Source of the DNA: Voacanga thouarsii
Taxonomy: Eukaryota > Streptophyta > Magnoliopsida > Gentianales > Apocynaceae
Assembly (NCBI GenBank): GCA_026120185.1
Contig: JANUWF010003376.1
Coordinates: 2,790,001 to 2,854,000 of the forward strand
Length of the DNA stretch: 64,000 nt
Reading direction: 5' to 3'
The notes below the pieces were generated by a model. It made no database searches. It was not told the origin of the DNA and worked only from the letters and a program-made list of their open reading frames with translations. The translations under genes were made by a program, and so were the position numbers. Positions 35,986 through 47,230 of this stretch are shown piece after piece (the first letter of the stretch is position 1; every line of letters starts with the position of its first letter).

Positions 35986-36163
35986 TGATAGGGTTAAAAT
36001 CACCATTTTTTCCCTAGTTATTTGAGGGTATTTTAAGATATATTTGTTGTAATAACTAGGCATATTCCTTCATATTTGGCATTTTGCTTGTAAAAGGTGT
36101 TTTTGGCAAATATGTGCAGATTTAAGTTAAAATCAAGCAGAAAGTGCACAGAACCAGAATGTA

Positions 36164-36415
36164 CCTGGCGCCAGGCCCAGCCAATGGACTAGGTGCTGGT
36201 TCCATTCTGTCCAACAGTAAAGATTGAGCGAGCTTCAGGAGTTTTTCTAGAATAGACCTTGTGCCAGGTCTAGCAAGTGTACCTGGCACCGGGTCCATTC
36301 TATCTGCCAAAGAGAGACGGAAAAAAATAGAGCAAAATCAGAGAAAAAATAGAGTGCACCTGGCACCAAGTGGATAAAAGATACCCGGTGCCAGGTAGGC
36401 TCTGGAGGTGAAAAT
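36164..36415 (+). promoter_or_regulatory. Array of GGCGCC-centred palindromic boxes upstream of the TATA box
   Basis: CCTGGCGCCAGG at 36164 is followed by TGTGCCAGGTCT, CCTGGCACCGGG, CCTGGCACCAAG and CCCGGTGCCAGG. The variants fit CG to TG/CA decay of one ancestral box. The 3' LTR has the same series, with perfect copies at 43197-43208 and 43392-43403. They lie in the probable U3, 170-430 bp from the LTR start. A regulatory role is inferred from position only. Confidence 0.45.
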
Positions 36416-36505
36416 TCTTTACACAGAATTATTGCTTATCCAAGAATTTTCCTATTTATACTCGGCCAAGACTTCCTCAGCCATGAAATTGTCATCTAAG
36501 AGGCC

Positions 36506-36512
36506 TATAAAA
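36506..36512 (+). promoter_or_regulatory. TATA box of the 5' LTR
   Basis: TATAAAA in the context GGCCTATAAAAGCATAAGAG, exactly repeated in the 3' LTR at 43547-43553. Confidence 0.6.
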
Positions 36513-37515
36513 GCATAAGAGAACACAAGGGTTTGAGATATACAACTAAGAGATGTGAATTAAAGAGTAGAAATTCTGATTTTCTCATTGAAGAAGGAAT
36601 TCACCCAAGTCATGGAGGATTGTTCAAAGGAAGTCTTCAAGGAAGAAGAAAGAGGCTTGTGTATGAGTGCTTTTTTCTCTTTTTATCTTCTTTTTCTTTA
36701 GCAATGATGTATTCAATGTTTTCATTGTAATTTAACATTATTTTGGGATTCATGATTTTGGATTAATTTAGTTATTTGATCAATTCTTTGTCATCTTTGG
36801 TATTTGATTACTTGATTTCATTGGTTATTGATGTGAGTTCTTCTATCTGACTTGAGACGACAATGTTAGGAGTTTCAGTGCATTAATTTCATATTTATCT
36901 AATCTTTATAGACTTGAGTGACCAAGTTAAGGTTATAGGACTAAATGATCAAAGATTAGTTGATTTCGCCTCGAGTAAAGGGTTATTAGCTAATTTCATA
37001 TTTATAAGGAATTGAGCCTAATGCATGTTTTGGTTTGGATTAGCTTGATTGGCAAACCTGTTAATGTAATCAAAATATAGGATTCTATGGATTGGGACAT
37101 GAAGTGGGATTTATCTAAGTAGAATCATGACTTATGAGATAATTGAATTTTACTTTATATTCCTTCATGATACCAAGATGATACTTAGTTAAGAGAATTG
37201 CTAATTGGTTCATTGTTAGGTTTTTTAGGGTATTTGTCTAAATTGCATAAACCTACATACTTAAGTTGTATATGTTTCTTTAGTTTTTCTTTTTATTCTT
37301 TTCTCACTTTATTGGGTCGGTTAAATAATGAAAGAAAAGTAATTAGTGTGTACTTGTTCCTTTGAGAATCGATACTCGTTAATTCCCTATATTATATTTG
37401 CGATGAATATACTTGCTCACATATGTATTTTGGGATTAATGTTTTAATTAAAACTTGATTAAGAGATGGATTCAAAATTGATGATTTTATATACCCAAAA
37501 TTTACGCATCAAGTT

Positions 37516-37533
37516 TAGATTTTGTTGCCGAAA
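37516..37533 (+). promoter_or_regulatory. Primer binding site, decayed tRNA-Asp type
   Basis: TAGATTTTGTTGCCGAAAA stands where the relatives have TGGCGCCGTTGCCGGGGA, followed by the shared AATATCATGAAAGC. It is no longer a good primer match. Confidence 0.55.
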
Positions 37534-37603
37534 AATAATATCATGAAAGCTTAGATTTTGTTGATTTAACCAAGTTAATATGTTTATATGTAAATATATA
37601 TAC

Positions 37604-37604
<1 letters not shown>

Positions 37605-37636
<32 letters not shown>
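37605..37636. repeat. (TG)n microsatellite in the leader
   Basis: A TG run after TATATACATATA, at the same leader position as the AC/AT run of the minus-strand copy at 17368-17428. Confidence 0.9.
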
Positions 37637-37637
<1 letters not shown>

Positions 37638-37806
37638 TCTTTGTATGACTAGGTGCTATATTTTGTTTTCTTGCATACTTGTACTTTAATGTCTCTGTAT
37701 GTTGTAATTCTTTGTAACTTAATTTATAAATGTACCCTAACTGTTTAACTTGTAAATTTTATAATCTCAAAACTTTTTTGTCTTATGTAGACCTTGGTCT
37801 TAGTTT

Positions 37807-39170
37807 ATGACTAGACGATCTAAAGTTGAGATAGTCGACCTTGATTCGGAAATTGAGAAAACTCTTACTAAGGTCCGAAAGGTTATAAGTGAAAGGGTAA
37901 GGAAAGCAATGGAGGTAAATCAGCCTAATGATGGTGGTAATGGTGGAGCTAACAAGCAGGTAATGAATGACTTTGTAAAACCAGCAATCTTAGGTACAGG
38001 CTCTAGTATTAGATGGCCTAGGATAGAGGCCAACAATTTTAAGACAAAGCCCAATATGATCTAAATGATCCAGAATATGGTTCAGTTTGATGGGTTATCT
38101 GAGGAAGATACTAATGCCCACCTTGTGAGCTTTCTAGAGATATGTGACACATTTAAGATGAATGGTGTTTTTGAGAATGCTATCAAGCTAAGACTTCTCC
38201 TTTTTTCCTTGAGAGATCGAGCAAAATCATGGCTAAAATCTTTGCTCATATGATCCATTACTACTTGGAACGTGCTAGCTAAAAAATTCTAGGCTAAATA
38301 TTTTCCACCAGCTAGAACTTCCAAACTTAGGGCTGATAGTTTTGATTTCCAACAATTAGAGGCCGAAAACGTTTATGAGTGTTGGGAGAGGTTCAAAGAG
38401 ATGCTGAAAAAATGTCCTCACTATGGATTCGAGTTAGGGATGCAAATGCAGATTTTTCACAGTGGGTTGAGTTTTGCTACAAGGCAATTAGTAGATGCAT
38501 CTACAGGAGGCTCCATAAATTCCAAAACCCCGAAAGAGGTCTTTGATCTAATTGAAAATCTGGCTACAAATAACTATGCCTAGGGGAGTTCACAGTCTAG
38601 AGCTCGTGTACATGGAGTGCATAAGGTAGATGCAATGGCTGCTTTAGAAGCAAAGGTGAAAGCACTCGTGCAGAAAATGGATTAATTGGTAATACCTCAT
38701 TCCTAAGGATAGGTAATGAGTGTGACTTGTGATTTTTGTGGGGAAAGACATCCAAATCATAAGTGCCAAAATATGGAGTCTTCGCAAGAAGTATTGGACC
38801 AAGCGGCTTTTGTAGGTAATGGTCGACAAGGAAATAATCTTTACAGCAATACTTATAACCCAGGTTGGAGGAATCACCCTAACTTTTCTTGGAATAACCA
38901 AAACCAACCTCGACAAGCTTCTGCAAATTTTGGGATGCAAAGGGCTCAACCATCTCTACCATATAATGCCCCACTAGCCAAACCATCCTCGGAGGAAATG
39001 GTCACCAAATCGGTAAGTGGAACCGAAACGCAGTTCCAAGGAATTAATGCGACCACGATAAAGTTGGAGGCTTGCACAACTCAGAGGGTCAAATTAGACA
39101 ATTAGCCAAACTCCTTGGTGATCGCCAATCGGGAACACCGCTAGGCAACATGGAGACCAACCTACGGGAC
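37807..39170 (+). pseudogene. Athila-like gag (Retrotrans_gag)
   Basis: ATG 37807 opens MTRRSKVEIVDLDSEIEK, then VMNDFVKPAILG, a stop at 38062, and the capsid core MVQFDGLSEEDTNAHL, FLEICDTFKMNGV, FSLRDRAKSWLKSL, YFPPARTSKL, WERFKEMLKKCPHYGFELGM and GGSINSKTPKEVFDLIENL. A complete knuckle CDFCGERHPNHKC (CX2CX3HX4C) lies at about 38728-38766, and the tail has YNPGWRNHPNFSWNN. In a live element gag would form the particle and bind RNA. Stops near 38062, 38252, 38583 and 38684, and frameshifts (e.g. 39050-39110), make it dead. Gag is followed by non-coding spacer instead of protease/RT. Confidence 0.9.
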
Positions 39171-40349
39171 TAGACCGGGGGAAATGCTGATTTCTGATCT
39201 GCTTTACTTTTTAATTCTCGTTTGTTTTCATTTATTTAGCCATGACACTACATGCTTCATATGATTTCATGTTCCTTTGTCGTTATTAAAATACATTTTT
39301 GAAAAAAAAAATGATTTTTCGACCAGAGTTGACTTGGTGCCGGGCCCAACTCATGGCTCGGGCACCGGGTCAGCACGGCTTAACAGAAAAGCACGAGTAG
39401 AACAGGCACAGTGCTAAGCCCAGTCCATGGGCCTGGCGCCAGGCCTATTCATCCGCCATACTCAAAATGGCCTTCTTGGCCATTTTTTGTACAAAAACTT
39501 TCACTCACCCATTTTCTCTCAACCCATTGTCGGGTTCATCTTTAAAACACCACCAGATTAGTTTGCATACCTCCAAAACACAAAATCTCCACTTTGTTCT
39601 TAAAAGTTTAGATCAAAGCAAGGAAAAATTCAACTTTTTAACCTAAAATCCATTTTTCAATCCTTCCATTGGGAGTACGATTTTTTCAAACTCTTTGCTT
39701 AGAATCATTGCCCATGCATTAGAGAATATTATTGTATGAATTTTCTAGACTTTCTGCGATTAAGATTTTTCTTATGAATTTTAGTTAATTTTCTATGCAT
39801 TTTTGGATGAAAATTCTTGAATATTTTTCTAGTGAAGAATTTGATTAGTTTCCTTAAGCTTGCATTATCATGGGAATATCATGGATACTGCTTTATGATC
39901 AATTCCATTGATACTTTACATCTTTTGGAAGTGATTGAGTATGAATGCTTTGTGATTAACTTTTGGGATAAAGGATACTTATTCAATGTTTCCTTTAGCC
40001 TTATGCTGATAAGTTTTGCATTATGATATAAATGGTTTGGCTGATTGAGCATTGTGATTCTAGGCTTAACTATGGTTTTCTTGAGCAATATTGATTGTTG
40101 TGGATATGATCAAACTAATTAATAAGATGTTTGGATTGACATATGTCTTATTTCTTGCAGATTTATTGGAGGGTGTTGAGTGGTGTTTACTGAATATCTT
40201 GAGGTGTTTTGTGTTGAGTGGTGGTGGTATTGTGTGGTGTTGTATGGTGTTGTGATTGTGAATAGTTGAGAGTTGAATATTTGTTGTAAATAGTGACTTA
40301 CAGAGCCTCCTACTTTTCCATTTTTATCATCTTTCTTCATCCTCCCATC
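39171..40349 (+). other. Spacer between gag and ORF2 with GC boxes
   Basis: It contains an A9 tract at 39301 and GC boxes between 39335 and 39450, including the perfect palindrome CCTGGCGCCAGG at 39432-39443. It also has the AAACACCACCAGATTAG block near 39546, the conserved short peptide frame (39680-39757), and a GTTGTG-rich run at 40190-40260 before ORF2. The same order of blocks occurs at 9994-11055 and 62221-63322. Confidence 0.65.
39680..39757 (+). other. Conserved short frame in the spacer (copy 2, one stop)
   Basis: It encodes FFKLFA, a stop, NHCPCIREYYCMNFLDF. It aligns with FFKKIAHFACLCIGEHRCMI (10441-10500) and KKTISFACPCIHEHKGVIF (62683-62739). Confidence 0.35.
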
Positions 40350-41558
40350 ATGTCTAGACAATCTAGAAGATTAGCACTGGGGGTTAAGAGAGCTCGAGAG
40401 GCATCTTCATCTACACATTTTTTCGAGCCTCTAACTATCCAACCTACCTAATTTTCTGATCCGATATGCCAAATTTGGTATGACAGGAACCAACATAATA
40501 AGATTGTAGTAGAAAAGCGCTACAAGCTGTCTTTAGACAATTTCCTACAGCCTTCTACTATGTTCAGACGCCTGGGGTGGGAGCCTATCACTAGGATGGA
40601 AGGTTCTTATTGTCCTGTGCGCGTAAGAGAATTTTATGCCAATATGCAGGACAAAAAGAAAAACAATCTCTAAGTCATCTCCACCATGGTCAAAGGGATT
40701 CCTATTGAGTTTGACAGGGCTAAATTAGCTAGAATTTTAGGAATCCTGAATGAGTGACCGTGGATAGCTGTGGACTATAATCACCAGAAGATCATTTCTG
40801 AGCTTATCTGGGATGTGGGGGCTGTAAGGGCTACTTTTCGTATATGGAGAAAATGGGAAGTAGTTCAATATAGTATTATTCTAATAATGACCTTGAGGCT
40901 CAGTGGCATGCCTTAGTCTATATCTTTGCTTTCAATGTCTATCCCAAGGCTAGTGGTTTTAATGAGTCTAGGATACTTGACCTTTTGTATTCTTGACAAG
41001 ATGAGGAACTATGAGCCGATTCTAATTGCTCCCATTATTATTAACTCCATGAGAGAGGTTGTGGCCTCTAACATTGTAGCCAAAGCCCTTAAATTCCCTT
41101 TGGTTATTATGCATATTTTGAGAGATTTTGAAGTACGACAAGATGGAGAGTTGAGTGAGCCCTCTACTAACCGTGACCTCGTGACGGAGCATACTTTAGT
41201 TCAGTGTGGGTATCACTATGATGAGAGGGCAAAAAGGTGGAAGAGGCCATATAAGGTGTAATACCCAGGAAGGGAGGAGCTTCCCCCTACTGAGGAGGAG
41301 GAAGAGGCGCCACCTGCTAGATCAGCCCCTCGTGCCACTAGCTCTCATTCACACGCTGATTTTGGGGCACGAATGGAGGCCCAGATGGAGAGCTAAATGA
41401 CTATCCTCCTCTAGCTCCGCGATTCCATTGCTGACATTCGACACTGCCAAGACGTCTAAGATAAAAAATTGGCCATTTTGATCTAATACATTATTGGTGC
41501 ATCTTCCAGTCATGGAGCTGACCATGATGACCCTAATGATGATGAGGATGATTCTTGA
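40350..41558 (+). pseudogene. ORF2, putative plant transposon protein (Transposase_32-like)
   Basis: ATG 40350 (MSRQSRRLALGVKRAREASS) leads to FSDPICQIWYDRNQHNKIVV, MFRRLGWEPITRMEGSYCPV and REFYANMQDKKKN. Then follow VKGIPIEFDRAKLARILGIL, an R-x-x-I-x-R/W-rich middle, an uninterrupted stretch 40926-41261 with MRNYEPILIAPIIINSMREV and YHYDERAKRWKRPYK, a proline/glutamate-rich segment (EELPPTEEEEEAPPARS) and an acidic end DDPNDDEDDS. Stops occur near 40450, 40671, 40755 and 40914. The domain is widespread in plant retroelements but has no proven function. The basic start and acidic end suggest nucleic-acid or protein binding, which is inference. About 400 residues when intact. Confidence 0.8.
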
Positions 41559-43017
41559 CTCACTCTTTTGTATTTTATTTTCTATTGTTTTTTTAAAATT
41601 TTAATGACCTTTACTAGCTTGTAGGTGTCTTTTCTTTTCTTTTTCTTTTTTGTTTATCTTATTTTTATTTTCTTTTTCTAGATTTATGTTTTCTTTCTTT
41701 TATTTCTTTGCTTTTAGTAGATACTCTTGTACTAACCCTACCTTGAGGTAGACTCAACCTAATGGCACAACAATGTAATGAAAGTTTTTTTTTTTTTTTT
41801 TCACTTTATTCTTCTTCTATCTTCATCTTGGTCTTCTTGGCTGTACTTTTATTATTTTATCTTTGGCCATTGAGGACAATGTCTAGTTTAAGTGTGGGGG
41901 GAGAATAATGGTTGAAGAAGCACTTTTCCATATTATTTGATGAATATAGTTTGTGTTTGTGATAACTTTTTTCAAAAATTTTAGTGGTTTCATTGTTAAG
42001 CAAGGTTGTAATTCTTTTTCTTACTTGGATATGAGTTTTGTCATTCATTAGGTGGAATTTGATGAAACTGGTTTTATTGGAAAAGATATTTGTCAAGACT
42101 TGAGAATTTTGATTAATCTTGTTTATGCATTGGTGTTTGAATGTTATTTGATTATCTAGTTGAAATATAGAAGATATGGTGAATATGGAACGAGTTATTG
42201 GCTAACTTTTATATTATGAGTTTGAATTTTGCTAGTTTTGAGTTATGATGAAAAAAAAAATATGAGTTGAATCTTTGAGAGGAAAGATTGGGGAGAATGT
42301 TAAAAAATTTGATTTGAGTTGAGAGAAAAATAATGAGTGCAAATAACACTATTATCGGTGTGAATTAGAGAAAAGACTCTTATTGATGATCTTTGAAGAC
42401 CTTTAGCTGAAAAGGGGCTCAATATAGGGAGAAGTAGCAAATGTATTCGGTGTACTCTTTTGAGGCTATCCCAAAGGCAAAAAGGCAAGAAAGAGCATAG
42501 AAAAAAGAATTGTGAAAAAAATAATGAGTGATGATTGTAAAGTGGGCTAATTCGGTGTGTGAAGAGAAATCTGTGCACTTGAGGCTATCAATTCCCTAAG
42601 TAAAAAAAAAAAAAAAACATTTTGAGAGAAAAAATTAGAGTGCTTTCCTCACATCATAACTTGAGTGTGCAATTTTTTTGATTTATAATGCTTGAGTTGG
42701 TAGATTGCTTGACCTATGTGATTCATGTTATCTATATTTTTACTTGAAAAGTGAAATAATTTTCTTAGACTAAGGTATGCACTTGATTAATTTGACTTCA
42801 AGAGTTTTGTGATATCGTGGCTAATGTTTTAAAGTTTAAAATTGTTTGCAAAGGGTATAGATAACAAGGGTTGTATCTAAAGTTTGAAAGGAAGACATGA
42901 TCTTTGCTATGATGAAGAAACTTTTGAATGAGAAAAAACCTTGTGTTGTCTTGATAATTTTTCTTAGACTAAAGTGTTTTGCTTGAGGATAGGCAAACGT
43001 TCAAGTGTGAGGGTATG
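41559..43017 (+). other. 3' non-coding region with two purine-rich tracts
   Basis: A T-rich stretch is followed by AGTGTGGGGGGAGAATAATG at 41891, which looks like a polypurine tract but lies 1.1 kb before the LTR. The tract immediately before the LTR is CAAGTGTGAGGGTATG (43001-43016). No env-like or other coding frame is recognised between them; the minus frame at 42300-42578 shows no domain. Confidence 0.5.
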
Positions 43018-44559
43018 TGATAGGGGCTAAAATCGCTATTCTTTCCCTAGTTATTTGAGGGTGTTTTAAGATATATTTGTTTTAATAACTAGGCATATTC
43101 ATTCCTATTTGACATTTTGCTTGTAAAAGGTATTTTTGACAAATATGTGCAGATTTAAGTTAAAATCGAGCAGAAAGTGCATAGAACCAAAATGTACCTG
43201 GCGCCAGGCCCAGCCAGTCGACCAGGCACCGGGTCCATTCTGTCTAGAAGCAAAAATTAAGCGAGCTTCAAGAGTTTTTTTGGATCAGACCTGGTGCCAG
43301 GTCTGACAAATGTACCTGGCACCGGGTCCATTCTACTTACCAAAGAGAGACGGCAAAAAACAGAGCAAAAACAGAGAAAGAACATAGTGCACCTGGCGCC
43401 AGGTGGGTTGAAGGTACCCAGTGCCAGGTAGGCTTTGGAGGCAGAAATTCTGTACGCGGAATTAGGGCTTATCCAGGGATTTTGGTATTTTCCTATTCCT
43501 ACTCGGCCAAGACTTCCTCAGCCACGAAATTGGCATCCAAGAGGCCTATAAAAGCATAAGAGAACATAAGGGTTTGAGATATACAACTAAGAGAGGTAAA
43601 TTAAAGAGTAGAAATTTTGATTTTCTCATTGAAGGAGGAATTCACCCAAGTCAAGGAAGATTGTTCAAAGGGAGTCTTCAAGGAAGAAGAAAGAGGCTTG
43701 TGTATGAGTGCTTTTTTTTTTTTTTCTCTCTTTGTCTTTTTTTTCTTTTGCAATGATGTATTCAATATTTTTATTTAATATAAAATTATTTTCGGATTCA
43801 TGTTTTTGGGTAAATTTAGTTATTTGATTAATTCCTTGTCATTTTTGGCATTTGATTACTTGATGTCATTGATTATTGATGCGAGTTCTTCTAATTGACT
43901 TGAGACGACAATGTTAAGAGTTTCATTATATTAATTTCGTATTTGTCTAATCTTAATGAACTCGAGTGATAAAGTTAATGTTCTAGGATTAAGTGATCAA
44001 AGATTAGTTTATTTCACCTCGAGCAAATGGTTATTAGCTAATTTCATGTTCATAAGAAATTGAGCCTAATGCATGTTTTGGTTAGGATTAGCTTGATTGG
44101 TAAATCTGTCAATGTAATTAAAATATAGGATTCCAAGGATTGGGACATGAAGTGGGATTTATCCAAGCAGAATCATGACTTGAGAGACGATTGAGTTTTA
44201 CTTTATAGTCCTTCATGATACCAAGATGATGGTTAGTTGAGAGAATTGCTAATTGGTTAATTGTTATGTTTTCTTGGGTATTTGTCTAAATTGCATAAAC
44301 TAACCTCCTTGAGTTGTATATGTTTCTTTATTTTTTCTTTTTATTCTTTTCTCACTTTATTGGGTCGGTTAAATAATGAAAGTAAAGTTATTAGTGTGTA
44401 CTTATTCCTTTGAGGATTGATACTCGTTAATTTCCTACACTATGCTTGTGATGAGTATACTTGCTCACATGTGTATTTTGTGATTAATTTTTTAATTAAA
44501 ACTTAATTAAGGAATGGATTTAAAATTGATTATTTTATATACCCAAAATTTACGCATCA
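43018..44559 (+). mobile_element. 3' LTR, Athila-like family B
   Basis: 1542 bp, colinear with 35986-37511, including GC boxes (43197-43435), TATA box 43547-43553 and the end TTTACGCATCA. It is followed by TTAAC. Confidence 0.92.
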
Positions 44560-44564
44560 TTAAC

Positions 44565-44731
44565 CTTCCTACAAAGCTCTGTTAAGAGGCAAAATTTTCA
44601 TATTTTGATAATAGTTTTAATAGGTTAACTATATTATGGAAATAATATAATGTTTTAAATGTGCATTTATATATATTTTTTCAAAACAAACATTTTTTTG
44701 AATGAAGTTTTTTTTTCCCCAATCAATAGAA
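44565..44731 (+). other. Copia 5' leader, last part
   Basis: AT-rich sequence between the end of the Athila-like insertion and the Copia gag ATG at 44732. Nothing else is seen. Confidence 0.5.
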
Positions 44732-45286
44732 ATGTCTGGTTTTAGTCCATTGTACATTATTCTCAATGAGAATAAGCTAGATACCTAACTATGTGGACTA
44801 GAAAAGGAATATGAATATAGTACTTGCTACAGAAAACTACAAGTATGTTCTGTCCGACCTCTGCCCTGAAATTGGGAAAGATTCCATGGACCAGGGTCGT
44901 GAGGCTAAAAAGGTATAGAGGAAAGTTGATGAAATAGCTCGATACTATATGTTGGCTTCCGTGTCCAATATTCTCTAGTCTAAGCATGAAAACATATCTT
45001 CTGCATATAACATCAATGTATCGTTGTGTACTATGTTTGCTGACAAGAGCCGGCCTGCAAGGTCAGAAGATCTTAGAGCAATCATGAACACTAGGATGGC
45101 TGAAGGGCCATCTGTTCACGAGCAAATGCTCAAGATGATTGCTCACTTCAAGGAGGCTGAAGTCCTAGCGGCAACAATTGATGTTGAGAGCCAAATTGAC
45201 ATGGTTCTTGAGGCTTTGCCAAATTAGTACTCTAAGTTCAAGTTAAATTATAACATGAACAAGTTGAGTATGTCTTTGGCAGAGTT
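44732..45286 (+). pseudogene. Copia gag, N-terminal part
   Basis: ATG 44732 gives MSGFSPLYIILNENKLDT. With two frameshifts it continues as a NYVDW-like then YKYVLSDLCPEIG stretch, VDEIARYYMLASVSNIL, and an open segment with IMNTRMAEGPSVHEQMLKMI and ESQIDMVLEALPN. This is the standard gag order of Copia elements with an ILNENKL start. Stops stand at 44786 and near 45226. The frame is interrupted at SLAEF by the LTR at 45287 and resumes at 48523 as ELMKEL. GAGTT is duplicated at the two edges. Confidence 0.88.
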
Positions 45287-46338
45287 TGTAACACCCCACG
45301 ACTACGTACCCTAAAAGGGCGGGGATGTCGCCCCGTCTCGTAGGACAAGGGGTCTTTAGAACGAGGTATAAAATATAAAGGCAATCTTCAAAGGGATCAA
45401 CTTAGATAAATAAAGAAATACTCTATTACATCAGGCTCAACTTGGAGCAAAACGAAATAAAACAAATATTGTTCAGAAGTATAAACGACAAAAGTCTCAT
45501 AGAACAGCATAGGAAAAATAGCCAAAGCCTCTACTATCAAAGCCCCACTGACTCAACACAATCTATCACCTGAAAACATGATGTAAAACAGTGTGAGAAT
45601 AAATCTCAGTAAGTCCTGTGTGTGCACATGGTGTTTTGAATAGTACGTGTATGCAAAGTGCAAAACATTTGTAGAAATAAGTTGGCAAGTCATAAACAAT
45701 CTCTTTTGGCAAGGAGTGGGTTTTTCTCATTGTCACACTTTGTACAAAATAAATCCACCACTTGAATAAACAGTCATGTCACCACACGTTGGGTTCCATG
45801 AGAACAAAATGGCCAAGGCACCACACTTTGTGCACCTTGTCCGGACCAGATTACAATACGTTGAGCGTTCTGATCAAGATGAGTGTACAGCTCACCGGGT
45901 GAGATACTCCTCCATTTCTACACCCAACAAAACCATCCGGGTGTCCATGCTGGGAATATAAATAATACCATACCAGGTACAAATGCTAGCTTGGACTGGC
46001 CTGACCAACCAACACTGTCGCCTTTTCAAGCAGAGTTCATCTTCTGGAGGTGGCCTCCTGCTAGAAGACTTACTCTAGTCCTCTAAGACTAGTATTGTTA
46101 GTCTACCCTTATTGAGTACTCAACAAATATATCCGTCAATTCCTGATTCAAAATATCTCCAAACCTTGGCCTTGTAAAACGTGATTTTCTTTAAAAGAGA
46201 TTTCCAAAAATTTAAGGAAAAGAATAGTTTTCTTGATAAAATCATTAGTTTGACGAAACCGTTTAAAGAATAATCATCCACGTTTACAACCCAAATAATC
46301 ATAGTTTAACAATAGCTTTACAAAGCTTCACAACATAG

Positions 46339-46458
46339 ACTTGCCATCACAACATTTAACAAAAGAGTTTATACAAGGACTTACCATCACAACATTTAAT
46401 AAAATAGTTTATGCAAGGACTTACCATCACAATATTTAACAAAAGAGTTTATGCAAGG
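46339..46458. repeat. Three tandem 40-bp units
   Basis: Each unit begins ACTTACCATCACAACATTTA and ends TTTATGCAAGG; three full copies with few changes, then a partial ACTTAC. Confidence 0.95.
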
Positions 46459-47230
46459 ACTTACTTGATATGCCTCAGATAAACATGATAAATTCAAAGC
46501 TTTCTTTCCTCAATTATCCTCCTGATCTAAACCATATAATATCATGGTCAGGGTCTCAATTAATTCAAACATGCTCTAATCTCATTTATTTTCACAACAA
46601 TTCGCAATCCCCTATTTAATTCCAAGTAAACTATCCAATCCCCAAAGATCATATACCATGAACACATGTTCATCCCACTAATAGACATCATTAAACTTTA
46701 CTTTCAGCATCAAGGGCGGGTATTCCCTTACCTTGAAACAATCGGGTGATGAGGTCTCGATGCTCCTATGGTGGTCGTCCCGAGTTCGCTTGAGAAGAAG
46801 AGAAAAGCTACCTCCTTTGCTCCTCTTGACCAAAAATTAAAGAAGAAGATGAAATCAGTCTCTATGGGGCGTGATTTAAGGGAAGAAGAAGGAGAAAAGA
46901 ATCATTAGAGAAAACGGCATCAAGAGGTTGGGAGGATTTTTGCTTACCTTAAAGTGTGTTCGATTTTTGCTTAGAATAGTTCTTGAGTTTTCGAAAATTT
47001 GCAGAGAGAATTTGCTGGAATTTTCATGTAGAATGGAGAGGATAGATGGCTGCTATGATTTAGAGTTGGAGAAGATTAGTTTAGGGTTAGATGGAGATGT
47101 TTAGAAAGACTCATAATAGCTTTAGGTTTCTTAGACAGCAAGGGCGAAAATTTGCAGCTTGCGGCACCTTTGATGCTGGCCAATTTTAAGAGGGATTAAG
47201 AGGAGAAAAGTGTTCTGAACTTGCTCGCTA

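Larger units (their letters stand above)
35986..37511 (+). mobile_element. 5' LTR, Athila-like family B
   Basis: 1526 bp. GC boxes lie at 36164-36415, with the perfect palindrome CCTGGCGCCAGG at 36164-36175. The TATA box is at 36506-36512, the transcribed half contains the GAGAATCGATACTCGTTAATT block, and the end is TTTACGCATCA. Confidence 0.92.
35986..44559 (+). mobile_element. Complete pol-less Athila-like LTR element, 8.57 kb
   Basis: LTRs at 35986-37511 and 43018-44559 both start TGATAGGG and end AATTTACGCATCA. TTAAC flanks the element at 35981-35985 and 44560-44564. Inside are a decayed tRNA-Asp primer site, a gag pseudogene, a 1.2-kb spacer with GC boxes, ORF2 (putative plant transposon protein domain) and a purine-rich tract before the 3' LTR. 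No protease, RT, RNase H or integrase is visible. The layout therefore fits a non-autonomous large retrotransposon derivative mobilised by a related element. LTRs are roughly nine-tenths identical by eye over the first 110 bp. Confidence 0.9.

Noticed and set aside
42300..42578. 92-codon minus-strand frame considered as an env-like or regulatory gene
   Set aside because: No signal peptide plus transmembrane arrangement or known motif, and it is antisense to the element. No env-like gene is evident on the plus strand of this 3' region.
45776..46086. Two overlapping ~60-codon frames with MSPHVGFHENKMAKAP- and TLSPFQAEFIFWRW-like sequences
   Set aside because: They lie within the non-coding solo LTR 45287-48522, in a region whose sister copies do not keep the frame.
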